In this document: positions 1 to 6,360 of the stretch, one piece after another
Layout of the letters: each line of letters begins with the position of its first letter
Position numbering within the stretch: position 1 is the stretch's first letter
Translations under genes and position numbers: made by a program
Assembly (NCBI GenBank): GCA_004556565.1
Contig: SFGN01000077.1
Coordinates: 1-15,432 of the forward strand
From: Lachnospiraceae bacterium
GTDB taxonomy: Bacteria > Bacillota_A > Clostridia > Lachnospirales > Lachnospiraceae
Direction: 5' to 3'
Length of the DNA stretch: 15,432 bases
Notes under the pieces: model-generated
Told to the model about the DNA's origin: nothing
Database searches by the model: none
The model's input: the letters and a program-made list of their open reading frames with translations, nothing else

Positions 1-342
1 CACGCCGTCATTGATGGCAATGAGACGGACACCTTTCTGTCGGAGGATTTCCATTATCTGACCGACTTTCAGATAGTCACGCCCAAGGCGACTCATGTCC
101 TTTATCAGCAGATATTCCACTCGTCCGGCTTCGACTTCTTTCATCATTGCCAGAAATCCGGGACGGTCAAAGCAAGTGCCACTTATGCCATCGTCCGTAA
201 AATGGACTGGATTCGGGAAGCCCTGAGAACGGGCGTAGTCTTCCAACTGGCTTTTTTGATTGGATATGCTGTTGGATTCGCCCTCTAAGTCATCATCACG
301 GCTTAGTCGCTCATACAGGGCAGTTATCATTCTTGTATTCAT
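1..342 (-). CDS. Large serine recombinase, N-terminal part (runs off the left edge)
   Basis: Reading leftward from an ATG at 342, 114 codons stay open to the window edge. The start has an AAAGGAGA ribosome site 7 nt upstream. The N-terminal resolvase domain is clear: ALYERLSRDD carries the nucleophile serine (about residue 14), GISGTCFDRPGF follows at about 52-63, and MSRLGRDYLKVGQ at about 83-95 holds the active-site arginines. Proteins with this start usually exceed 500 residues, with a recombinase domain and zinc-ribbon/coiled-coil after it; those would lie outside the window. The enzyme integrates and excises its own element. The gene starts within 100 bp of the point where virD4 stops matching its family, as expected for an integrase near its element's end. 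It is co-directional with virD4, so ICE transcripts could read into it. Whether the carrier is an IME, an ICE or a phage cannot be told. Confidence 0.88.
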   Translation of the reverse strand, partial: MNTRMITALYERLSRDDDLEGESNSISNQKSQLEDYARSQGFPNPVHFTDDGISGTCFDRPGFLAMMKEVEAGRVEYLLIKDMSRLGRDYLKVGQIMEILRQKGVRLIAINDGV

Positions 343-363
343 GCGATTGTCTCCTTTCTTCGA

Positions 364-1512
364 TTATGTAAGGTTGTATGTTTTAGGCGACTTCCTAACC
401 GACTGATTAAGAAGTCTTCTAAAGCATACAGCACCTGCCGCCAGCTTGTATTTCTTATACTGACGTACCGCAAAGTGTTCCGGATTCCTTTTTTCCAGAT
501 CCTCAAACAGCATATCCACTGGATTTTTGTAATTCTCGTCATCCTCCCTGGTCTCACTTTCATTCAGAAGGTCGATCAGGGTGTTCATGTTCTTCTCGTC
601 CTCGTCCCCTTCATACCAGATCAGGGCAATCAGTGCCGTGTACAGCAGTTTTTCTGCTTTGACCCAGAAATCCTCGGTTGCCTTTTCCCCTTCCCCTTTG
701 GTGTTGGCGATGATAACCGTCACCAGTTTCAGGATATCCTTTTCGGATTTTAAATAGGCAAACGGATTGTAATGAAGCGATTTAGAGAAGTTAATGGTAT
801 TTAGGACCTTGATCACATAAGGCTCATGCACCACCTTCCCGGATTTATCTTTCACAACATTTCCATGCTTGTCTCTCTTTGGCGGTCCTTTGGCTAACAT
901 CTTCCCGCATTCTTCGATCAGGGTTCCCTTCGGGTCTGTGATGACCATGGAACAGTTCATCATCATAATAGAGACCTTTACGAAAAACCTTGTTTTTCCA
1001 CTGCCGGAACCGCCGATGACGCAGATATTTTTATTTCTGGCAAACTTGGGGTTCTTTGGACGGCTCTCCATGGTAATGGATTCCGTTGCCGTCAGCGGAA
1101 TGTTCATCCAGAAATCATCTGCCATAAATGGTTTGATGTCTTCCGCTGTTCCCCACCTGGCAGAGCCATACTCCACGCCTTTGCGGAGCTTTTTTGCATC
1201 TGCCTGTTTCTGCCAGACCAGTATCTTCACAACTGCCGCAATCCCGGCACCCACCAGAACATCCATGTAGTAAAGACTTGGCAGGAACCCGGTCAAAATC
1301 CGGTCAGCATGTTCCATGGCATATAATAGTTTGTTTCCCATATCTGCCCCGGGGCTTGCCCGGTACAGGCAGGACGCTCTGTCTGCAAACAAAAAGATGA
1401 AGAGGTACGGAAGATTGGTGAGAATAAGCTTTTTCATATCCAAAGCGGACAGCGTAACTCTGGCTTTTGCTTTCAGCTTGTTGGTCAGACCCCCTATCGT
1501 GAGTTTTCTCAC
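364..1512 (-). pseudogene. virD4: VirD4/TraG-type T4SS coupling protein, truncated by a mobile-element insertion
   Basis: Membrane ATPase that links the relaxosome to the conjugation channel. Start is GTG at 1512 with AGGAGGT 6 nt upstream. Two hydrophobic N-terminal segments (about residues 28-43 and 78-100) precede the ATPase. Walker A GGSGSGKT is at 167-174 and ITDPKGTL at 191-198. The family-like sequence runs to QYKKYKLAAG (residue 360, base 433) and then changes to 22 residues that do not look like the family, ending at 364. ICE VirD4 proteins are usually about 600 residues and carry Walker B (DEFANIG-type) after this point; that half is absent here. Start overlaps the pcfB stop by 4 nt (GTGA), so translation is coupled. 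The rest of virD4 may lie beyond the inserted element. Without it the product cannot hydrolyse ATP. Confidence 0.85.
389..416. repeat. Inverted repeat near the end of the inserted element
   Basis: Imperfect inverted repeat: arms GACTTCCTAACC (389-400) and GATTAAGAAGTC (405-416) with a 4-nt centre; 10 of 12 arm positions match. It lies between the virD4 breakpoint (about 433) and the recombinase start (342), so it is inside the attachment-end region. It could be a recombinase-binding arm or an operator. No function is shown directly. Confidence 0.45.
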
Positions 1513-2000
1513 CGGGATACCTCCTGATGCTTATTCCTTGCTTTGCCCTTCGTCTTCCCTGCAACAATACTCCTGTATGCTGCCAGACGTTTGTGGATGG
1601 AAGGGCGGTTCGCCTTTTGGATCTCTTTCTGGGAAAATTCACGGAAAGCTGCGGTGATCGCATCCTGGTCACGTCCCTTAAAGAACACCATATAAACCGG
1701 AGGATCTTTGGTCTTATCCTTTTTCAGGGCATAATTGATCCCGTATTTTCTGGCATACCGTTCAAAAGACTTGATGTTCTTGGGTGTGATCTCAATTTTC
1801 GTCATCCCGGCATTCTGCTTTGCCAGCTCTTTCACCGTGATTTTCCCCTGTTTCGGCTGATTTTTCTGTGCTTTCTTCTCAGCACTTTTCTGTTTCTGAT
1901 GCCGCAGGTATGCGGCAATCACTTTTTTCAGCACATCTGCCGTCATTTTTGTGGTACGCACACAAAAAGTCACCGTTTTCTGTGTTACTTCTTCCTGCAT
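1509..2000 (-). CDS. pcfB: PcfB family (DUF3801-like) relaxosome accessory protein
   Basis: A 163-residue basic protein starting at ATG 2000 with AAAGGAGGG upstream. The N-terminal pattern TQKTVTFCVRTTKMTADVLKKVIAAYL and the middle segment ITPKNIKSFERYARKYGINYALKKDK are those of the PcfB proteins found just before the coupling protein in Gram-positive conjugative elements (the pCF10 protein gave the name). In that family PcfB contacts DNA and relaxase and helps deliver the relaxosome to the VirD4-type receptor. The middle of the protein and its C terminus are rich in Lys/Arg, consistent with nucleic acid contact. It overlaps virD4 by 4 nt. Family call is from motif recognition. Confidence 0.8.
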   Translation of the reverse strand: MQEEVTQKTVTFCVRTTKMTADVLKKVIAAYLRHQKQKSAEKKAQKNQPKQGKITVKELAKQNAGMTKIEITPKNIKSFERYARKYGINYALKKDKTKDPPVYMVFFKGRDQDAITAAFREFSQKEIQKANRPSIHKRLAAYRSIVAGKTKGKARNKHQEVSR

Positions 2001-2022
2001 GAATTTCCCTCCTTTCAGCGTA

Positions 2023-2049
2023 TTACTTGCTGTCCCAACCTAAGACCAT
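2023..2049 (-). CDS. Eight-codon micro-ORF (possible leader peptide) before pcfB
   Basis: Between the terminator-like hairpin at the end of the DnaC-like gene and pcfB lies ATG GTC TTA GGT TGG GAC AGC AAG TAA (MVLGWDSK). AAAGGGG sits 8 nt upstream, a ribosome site as good as those of its neighbours. The stop is 23 nt before the pcfB start. It may be a regulatory leader peptide or the residue of a lost gene. No relative is recognised. Confidence 0.35.
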   Translation of the reverse strand: MVLGWDSK

Positions 2050-2068
2050 TGGTATCACCCCTTTCATC

Positions 2069-2097
2069 AAAAAAAGAACCGATCAACCACTGATCAG
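2069..2097 (-). terminator. Terminator-like hairpin at the end of the DnaC-like gene
   Basis: On the minus strand CTGATCA and TGATCGG form a 7-bp stem (one G-U) around GTGGT, followed by TTC and seven T. It overlaps the stop codon (2083-2085) of the DnaC-like gene and lies upstream of pcfB-virD4. It would reduce transcription into the transfer genes unless read through. Confidence 0.5.
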
Positions 2098-2880
2098 ACT
2101 CTGCATCCGACCGAGCTTTTCCGTTCCTTCTTCCCTTCTTTTGTCTGCCCCGCCACAATAGACAGGTACACACATCTCCAATATTCTGCTGTAAATCCGC
2201 TTATGGGCTACATCCAGCGCTTCATCTTTCATATCATTCAACCCGAGATTTGTTGTGATGATGAGAGGCTTCATTTTACAGTACCTGCTGTCAATCACGT
2301 TATAGATCTGCTCCAGGGCAAACTCTGAATTACGTTCTATCCCCAGATCATCAATAATCAGAAGCGGGTAATCCACCAGATTCTGCACAATCTGGTTTTT
2401 ATCTGCCTGATAGTTTGTCATTTCATTCAGGATACGTGAGAAGTTCGTCATCATCACCCGCTCCCCCTGTTCCAGAAGGGCATTGGCAATACACCCGGCA
2501 AAAAAACTCTTCCCAGTCCCCACCGGACCCATCAGGAGAAGGCCTACATTTTCTTTTTTCATCTTCTCCCAGTTTTTTGTATACTGCCTGGCAATGAGCA
2601 TCTTATCATTTGACCCATTATCATTTTCAAATCGCCATTCCCAGAACCTCCGGTCTCTAAGTCCTACCGATTTTCTCTGGTAAAGCTCCCTCTGGGCTTC
2701 TTCCCTGCGGAGCTGCTCTTCTTTTTCTTTTCTTGCCTGAGCCTCGCAGTCACACAGGCAGCCCACTACACGGTCCCTTCCCATAAAATTAATCCTCAGC
2801 TGTTTCCGTTTCCCGCATACACCACACCGGAGGCATCCGTCTTCCCCAAGAAAATCAGCCACATTCCTGCTATCTGTCAT
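2083..2880 (-). CDS. DnaC/IstB-like AAA+ ATPase, probable helicase loader
   Basis: A 265-residue ATPase next to the replication initiator. A Cys cluster at 16-45 (CLRCGVCG, then CLCDC) looks like a zinc ribbon, followed by a charged coiled-coil stretch (about 46-70). The AAA+ core has Walker A GPVGTGKS (118-125), Walker B LLIIDD (173-178), sensor IITTNL (207-212) and an Arg-finger region RIYSRILE (228-235). This is the pattern of DnaC/DnaI loaders, which place the replicative helicase on origin DNA; IstB proteins share it. No istA-type transposase is present, and the start overlaps the repA stop by 4 nt (ATGA), so a loader for ICE replication is the better reading. The last residues overlap a terminator-like hairpin. 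Confidence 0.85.
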   Translation of the reverse strand: MTDSRNVADFLGEDGCLRCGVCGKRKQLRINFMGRDRVVGCLCDCEAQARKEKEEQLRREEAQRELYQRKSVGLRDRRFWEWRFENDNGSNDKMLIARQYTKNWEKMKKENVGLLLMGPVGTGKSFFAGCIANALLEQGERVMMTNFSRILNEMTNYQADKNQIVQNLVDYPLLIIDDLGIERNSEFALEQIYNVIDSRYCKMKPLIITTNLGLNDMKDEALDVAHKRIYSRILEMCVPVYCGGADKRREEGTEKLGRMQSLISG

Positions 2881-3689
2881 AGACTCTCTCCTTCCTCAAA
2901 GTCATATCTTCCAGAACCGGTTTTCAGTTCTTCCCTTCCTGCCCAGAGAAGAATCGTTGCGAAATGATCCTGATAGGTTTTTCCAGTGGATTTCATATAA
3001 GCTGAAAGCTGGTCAATCATCCTCTGGAAGTCATACGGATACAGTTTCCGCAACTCCCGGTTTTCTTCCACGGAAAGCCGGACATTTCCAAACCGTCCGT
3101 ACAGACATGTGCTTTCCTTTTCCGAAGAGCGGCTCTTACTCCTGTCAGTATCATTCTTATCAGTCTTATTTATATCAGTATTATTTGTGGCAAAATTTTT
3201 GCGTTCCGGACTTCCAATTTTTTGCGTTCCGGACTGCAATTTTTTTGCACTCCGGACTTCCAGATTCTTGCGCTCCGGACAGCAAATTTCTTGCGTTCCA
3301 GAAGGATAATAAACTGCCGGTTTTGCCCGGATGCGTTTTACGAAGTTCTTCACATATATCACCGATGGACGGTTGCAGCCCTGTCGGTACCGTTCGATCA
3401 GACCGATGCCATGTACACTGTCAAGCTCCCTGAGAAGCTTTGTGACCGTTGTGTGTGACATGTGCAGCACTTCCTGAAGTTCAGCTACCGTGTAGATGAT
3501 ATACACATAACCGTCAGCATCCACCCAGCCATTTTTCTTTGAAAGGTTGATCCTGTCCAGCAGGATGCCATACAGAAGCTTTGCATCCGTGGACAGCCCT
3601 TCAAATTCCTTTTCTGTAAACAGTGCCTTGGGAATACGGAAAAATGAAAACTGCTCGGATTCTTCTACCCGGAAGTATTCATAATCCAT
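2877..3689 (-). CDS. repA: RepA_N family replication initiator, with iterons inside the gene
   Basis: A 270-residue replication initiator. Residues about 15-118 are the RepA_N winged-helix domain: FRIPKALFTEKEFEGLSTDAKLLYGILLDR and the HTH MSHTTVTKLLREL. A low-complexity linker (about 126-190) follows, then a DnaD-like C-terminal part (about 203-255, LSVEENRELRKLYPYDFQRMIDQL). In RepA_N plasmids the protein binds iterons located in the middle of its own gene, and the linker here is encoded by five exact-period 23-bp repeats. Start ATG 3689 has only a modest GAGG site; it lies 13 nt after the previous stop, so coupling is likely. The end overlaps the helicase-loader start. It would drive replication of the excised circular ICE. 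Confidence 0.87.
   Translation of the reverse strand: MDYEYFRVEESEQFSFFRIPKALFTEKEFEGLSTDAKLLYGILLDRINLSKKNGWVDADGYVYIIYTVAELQEVLHMSHTTVTKLLRELDSVHGIGLIERYRQGCNRPSVIYVKNFVKRIRAKPAVYYPSGTQEICCPERKNLEVRSAKKLQSGTQKIGSPERKNFATNNTDINKTDKNDTDRSKSRSSEKESTCLYGRFGNVRLSVEENRELRKLYPYDFQRMIDQLSAYMKSTGKTYQDHFATILLWAGREELKTGSGRYDFEEGESL
3145..3189. repeat. Three AT-rich 15-bp repeats beside the iterons
   Basis: Three direct repeats, each beginning TCAGT, start at 3145, 3160 and 3175, a 15-bp period. They are AT-rich and end 9 bp before the iteron block. They encode the NTDINKTDKNDTD stretch of RepA. The period is a multiple of three, so peptide-level repetition could explain it. An origin-unwinding element is the alternative. 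Confidence 0.5.
3199..3313. repeat. Five 23-bp iterons inside repA, probable replication origin
   Basis: Units start at 3199, 3222, 3245, 3268 and 3291, always exactly 23 bp apart. Plus-strand cores are TTGCGTTCCGGAC (twice), TTGCACTCCGGAC, TTGCGCTCCGGAC and the weaker TTGCGTTCCAGAA, with AT-rich tails. Because 23 is not a multiple of three, the same DNA repeat is read in all three frames (SGTQ, CPER, VRSA), so conservation acts on the DNA and not on the peptide. About two helical turns per unit puts initiator molecules on one face. RepA_N replicons are known to carry their origin here. Confidence 0.8.
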
Positions 3690-3702
3690 TTTTTCATCCT
3701 CA

Positions 3703-4626
3703 TTATTCCATCTCTTTGTTCTTGAACATATTCAGGTACATGTTGAACACACTCACCAGTTCCTTCAGATAGATTCGTCTGGCACCTTTGTTGCAGGCGT
3801 GCATATCTTCGATCCATTCCGGGGAATTTCCGCAGATCACAGCCGTTGTCTCTACGACAGCCATAAATCTCTTCATGGATTCCATCTTGTAAACATGGTT
3901 GAAATACTGGCGGATTGCCTCAATTCTATCCGGATCATTTTCCAGTAATTCAATGACACCGAAAGCCAGGTCCATACCAAATTCACTGGCATCATCTTCG
4001 ATTGCCTCATCATCCAGGTTACCGTTCTCATCACAGTAGCATCTGAATTCCATCGGACTTAAATCTTCCGGATTAAACTCGTCCTCTCCCAGATCAATTG
4101 GCGGTACACCATCCTCCAGAGGCCCTCCCTCCGGACAGCCTTCCCTTATAATCTCGATGTAGCCTTTTTTCATAAGGTCATCCACAATTTCCCTGGCAGC
4201 TGTCACCATCTTGTCCATGATTTCTTCTGCCTCCTCCGGGCCTACCATTGTCATTAAATCATTGATTGTCATCATAGTCTTTTCCTCCTCATTCATCTTT
4301 GAAATATCATTTATATAGAAACGGTTCGGTCTGCCATTGTCTTTAACAACCCGAACCATGTTTCCCATACTTTCCAGTTCCGAAACAGCATAATCCACCC
4401 GGTACCTGGTGCTATTCAGATCCCTGATCATTTCACTTTTGGGATAGATCACATACGGTCTCCCTTTCTGGTCAATCCATTTGTTTTGTGCTGCATATCT
4501 CAGCCGGTCAAGCATAAGGCTGTATAATACCTTTGCCGTAGTGGATAAAGAGCAATATCTCGCATCCTTAAACAATGCCTTTGGCACCAGCAGGCACTCT
4601 ACCGGCATATAATCCTGATTACTCAT
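3703..4626 (-). CDS. Second RepA_N-type winged-helix protein with acidic C-terminal extension
   Basis: The first about 110 residues match the RepA_N pattern of the next gene downstream: VECLLVPKALFKDARY, LSTTAKVLYSLMLDRLRYAAQNKWID, YVIYPKSEMIRDL and a winged-helix ending GRPNRFYINDI. The remainder (about 115-305) is not recognised and is very acidic (for example DLGEDEFNPEDL and DDEAIEDDASEF). Start choice: an ATG at 4641 is in frame, but GGAGGG lies after it at 4639-4634, so translation more likely begins at ATG 4626 (7-nt spacing) or 4629. This start overlaps the preceding stop by 8 nt. It could be a co-initiator, a copy-control protein or a diverged duplicate of RepA. Confidence 0.72.
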   Translation of the reverse strand: MSNQDYMPVECLLVPKALFKDARYCSLSTTAKVLYSLMLDRLRYAAQNKWIDQKGRPYVIYPKSEMIRDLNSTRYRVDYAVSELESMGNMVRVVKDNGRPNRFYINDISKMNEEEKTMMTINDLMTMVGPEEAEEIMDKMVTAAREIVDDLMKKGYIEIIREGCPEGGPLEDGVPPIDLGEDEFNPEDLSPMEFRCYCDENGNLDDEAIEDDASEFGMDLAFGVIELLENDPDRIEAIRQYFNHVYKMESMKRFMAVVETTAVICGNSPEWIEDMHACNKGARRIYLKELVSVFNMYLNMFKNKEME

Positions 4627-5011
4627 CATGCTTCCCTCCATTCAGATCGACCATTGCCTCTGTTGAGAAAACAGTCAAATCCAGCATTCCCACAAAAATC
4701 TGATAATACAGGGAACAAAGCTCTGCATCATCCCTTACCAGATACAAACCTTCCAGTTCTTCTGACAGATGCCTCATGGCATACATGGTCTGGCAGAGTT
4801 CATGGACTTTTTCATAGTCCTGTCTTTCCACGTTCTTCTCCAGACGGTCAACAAAACGGCTCCAATCTGTAAAGTTGCTGTCCATTACAATCAGGCACTG
4901 GAACAGCTCGGTTGCTTCACAGGCAGCCGCCAATACTACATTTTTGATATTGATGGAACCATTTTCATTTCTCATGTGGTTGATCATGTACTCTTTATTT
5001 AACATTACCAT
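4619..5011 (-). CDS. Unknown 130-residue protein in the ICE replication operon
   Basis: Not recognised. It starts at ATG 5011 with AGGAGG 8 nt upstream; that ribosome site overlaps the ssb stop codon. The protein looks mainly helical and acidic, with KNVVLAAACEATELFQCLIVMD near the N terminus and a long amphipathic middle. No membrane segment, signal peptide or catalytic motif is visible. It is tied to its neighbours: 12 nt after ssb and an 8-nt overlap with the RepA_N-type gene that follows. A role in ICE maintenance is inferred from position only. Confidence 0.7.
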   Translation of the reverse strand: MVMLNKEYMINHMRNENGSINIKNVVLAAACEATELFQCLIVMDSNFTDWSRFVDRLEKNVERQDYEKVHELCQTMYAMRHLSEELEGLYLVRDDAELCSLYYQIFVGMLDLTVFSTEAMVDLNGGKHDE

Positions 5012-5023
5012 TGGCTTATCCTC

Positions 5024-5422
5024 CTATCGAAATGGCATTTCTTCTTCCATAGATTCCGGGATGTTCAGAAAACCATCCCCTTCCATCGGCTCCGGCATTT
5101 TCTCCTGCACTTTTGCACCGGCAAACTCGATACGGTCTGCAAAAAGCTCTGTCGTATATACCTTTTTGCCGGTCTCTTTATTATCGTAACTGCCGGTTAC
5201 GATTTCACCCTCTACCATTACCTTTGTCCCCTGCACCAGATAATCACGGACAAACTCCGCTTTTTTTGCAAAGGCTTTCACCGGAATGAAACTGACATCG
5301 TCTGAGTAATTCCTTCTGACTGCCAGTACAAACTTGGCAATCTTATGAAGACCTTTCTCATTCTGTGTCTCGTTATAGCCCGGATCACGAACCAGTCTTC
5401 CGGAAATAATTGCTGTATTCAT
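5024..5422 (-). CDS. ssb: Single-stranded DNA-binding protein
   Basis: A 132-residue Ssb. The OB fold begins MNTAIISGRLVRDPGYNE and continues through FVLAVRRNYSDDVSFIPVKAFAKKAEFVRDYL and VMVEGEIVTGSYDNKETGKKVYTTELFADRIEF, the usual strand order for bacterial SSBs. The C-terminal tail is short and acidic, ending EEEMPFR; this resembles the DDDxPF protein-docking tip but carries an extra Arg at the end. An upstream in-frame ATG (5506) lies inside the previous gene and would add 28 residues unlike any Ssb, so ATG 5422 (GGAGG upstream) is chosen. The product would coat single strands during ICE replication and transfer. Confidence 0.9.
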   Translation of the reverse strand: MNTAIISGRLVRDPGYNETQNEKGLHKIAKFVLAVRRNYSDDVSFIPVKAFAKKAEFVRDYLVQGTKVMVEGEIVTGSYDNKETGKKVYTTELFADRIEFAGAKVQEKMPEPMEGDGFLNIPESMEEEMPFR

Positions 5423-5436
5423 TACCTCGCATCCTC

Positions 5437-5835
5437 CTATCCTTTCAGTGTTTTGTAGCACAGCCCGATACATGGACCACACTTGGCATAACAACAGTCG
5501 TAACATTCATCCTTTTCCAGTTCCTCCTGTGCCATTTCAGCCTCAAACATACTCATAAGCAGTTCATAGGCAGTTTTTAATTCCAGATATTTCTCTTCTG
5601 CTTTCTCCATCTTCCTTTTAAATTCCGGAAGCATCTGGCGAAGAACCGGATGGAAATGTTCTTCTTCATCATCCCAGGCACAGGATGCCATCATGCATCT
5701 TGGAAATTTTTCATAACTTCCTGCATAATAAGGGCAATAAGAACAGCCCCTTTCCCGGAACATAACCGGTGTAATAACCGGAAGCTGCCCTCTGATTTCT
5801 TTCGTAATCTGTTTGTTCTTGATTCGCTCTCTCAT
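5437..5835 (-). CDS. Cysteine-rich protein of unknown function
   Basis: A 132-residue protein starting at ATG 5835 with GGAGG 9 nt upstream. Two Cys clusters, RGCSYCPYYAGSYEKFPRC (about 29-47) and ECYDCCYAKCGPCIGLC (about 110-126), flank a charged helix likely to form a coiled coil (about 66-108). This suggests two metal-binding knuckles joined by a helix. Proteins of this look are common beside ssb in Tn1549-like elements, but I know of no function. It ends 14 nt before the ssb start. The stretch just upstream (5836-6048) may hold its promoter. Confidence 0.72.
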   Translation of the reverse strand: MRERIKNKQITKEIRGQLPVITPVMFRERGCSYCPYYAGSYEKFPRCMMASCAWDDEEEHFHPVLRQMLPEFKRKMEKAEEKYLELKTAYELLMSMFEAEMAQEELEKDECYDCCYAKCGPCIGLCYKTLKG

Positions 5836-5891
5836 GTTCGTTTTCCTCCGTCTTTTTCTTTATGCAAAAGGGGATTCCCCCTGAATTGCCT

Positions 5892-5991
5892 GCTTTATCG
5901 CACATTTCGCAGCTTTGCTGCTCAATGACCGTTAGCTGTCAAATATGAATCCAAACAAGTTTGGCTTTGTACTTTTCAGCTTTATCGCACA
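5892..5991. repeat. Intergenic region with 13-bp direct repeat and palindromes
   Basis: The gap 5836-6048 holds no convincing gene. It contains a 13-bp direct repeat GCTTTATCGCACA (5892-5904 and 5979-5991), a palindrome CCAAAC-AA-GTTTGG (5951-5964), and small hairpins GCAGC-TTT-GCTGC (5909-5921) and GGGG-ATT-CCCC (5870-5880). On the minus strand a TTGACA (5940-5935) has no good -10 at normal spacing. It could be an operator or a partition site for the nearby ParA/ParB. Confidence 0.45.
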
Positions 5992-6033
5992 AAAAAAAGC
6001 AGGCTTACGAATTTGTTTTTCGCAAGCCTGCCT
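5991..6033 (-). terminator. Rho-independent terminator after the small membrane protein gene
   Basis: On the minus strand GCAGGCTTGCG pairs with CGTAAGCCTGC (11-bp stem, one G-U) and is followed by eight T. It lies 16 nt beyond the stop of the gene at 6049. It separates parA-parB-membrane protein from the ssb-repA genes, implying a second promoter or controlled read-through. Confidence 0.85.
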
Positions 6034-6048
6034 CAAATCTACTATTCA

Positions 6049-6360
6049 TTATCTTTTTACTATATACCGGATGGTCACATAGACTGCCCTCACAATATAA
6101 TATGGGATCATAAGGCTTCCCAATAAACCACCCACAATAACACTCAATGCGATCATTCCAACAGTACCCCCAACATCATAGCCTCTGGGGATTAAAATGA
6201 TACACATTTTATGTATTCCAAACGGAAGCCCTGCAAGGAACAGGAACATAAATAAATCTGTATTCCCGGTCACTCCCATAATCGTTTTTACCATCCAGAG
6301 CCAGAATACCATAGCTGCCAGTGGTAACAATGCCTTCTTAATCACATCCACGATTGTCAT
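6049..6360 (-). CDS. Small integral membrane protein (possibly DUF6050-like)
   Basis: About 103 residues with three hydrophobic stretches: LLPLAAMVFWLWMVKTIMGV, LFMFLFLAGLPFGIHKMCIILI and VGMIALSVIVGGLLGSLMIPYYIV, then a basic tail. It resembles the small membrane proteins often found next to parB in Tn1549-type ICEs; the DUF6050 label is from memory and uncertain. Start: GTG at 6369 sits 1 nt after AAGGAG and cannot use it, whereas ATG 6360 has 10-nt spacing. The gene overlaps the parB end by 23 nt and is followed by a strong terminator. Function unknown. Confidence 0.72.
   Translation of the reverse strand: MTIVDVIKKALLPLAAMVFWLWMVKTIMGVTGNTDLFMFLFLAGLPFGIHKMCIILIPRGYDVGGTVGMIALSVIVGGLLGSLMIPYYIVRAVYVTIRYIVKR

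Noticed and set aside
1527..2093. Plus-strand open frame of 188 codons opposite pcfB
   Set aside because: Antisense to a recognised family gene; no family pattern in its product.
2083..2880. IstB subunit of an IS21-type element
   Set aside because: No istA or IS ends nearby, and it overlaps repA by 4 nt, so a replication helicase loader fits better.
3199..3313. CRISPR-like array of regular repeats
   Set aside because: Unit is 23 bp with no unique spacers, lies inside repA, and no cas genes are near; iterons explain it.
5711..5905. Minus-strand open frame of 64 codons overlapping the Cys-rich gene
   Set aside because: Out of frame with a gene that has its own ribosome site; no recognisable product.
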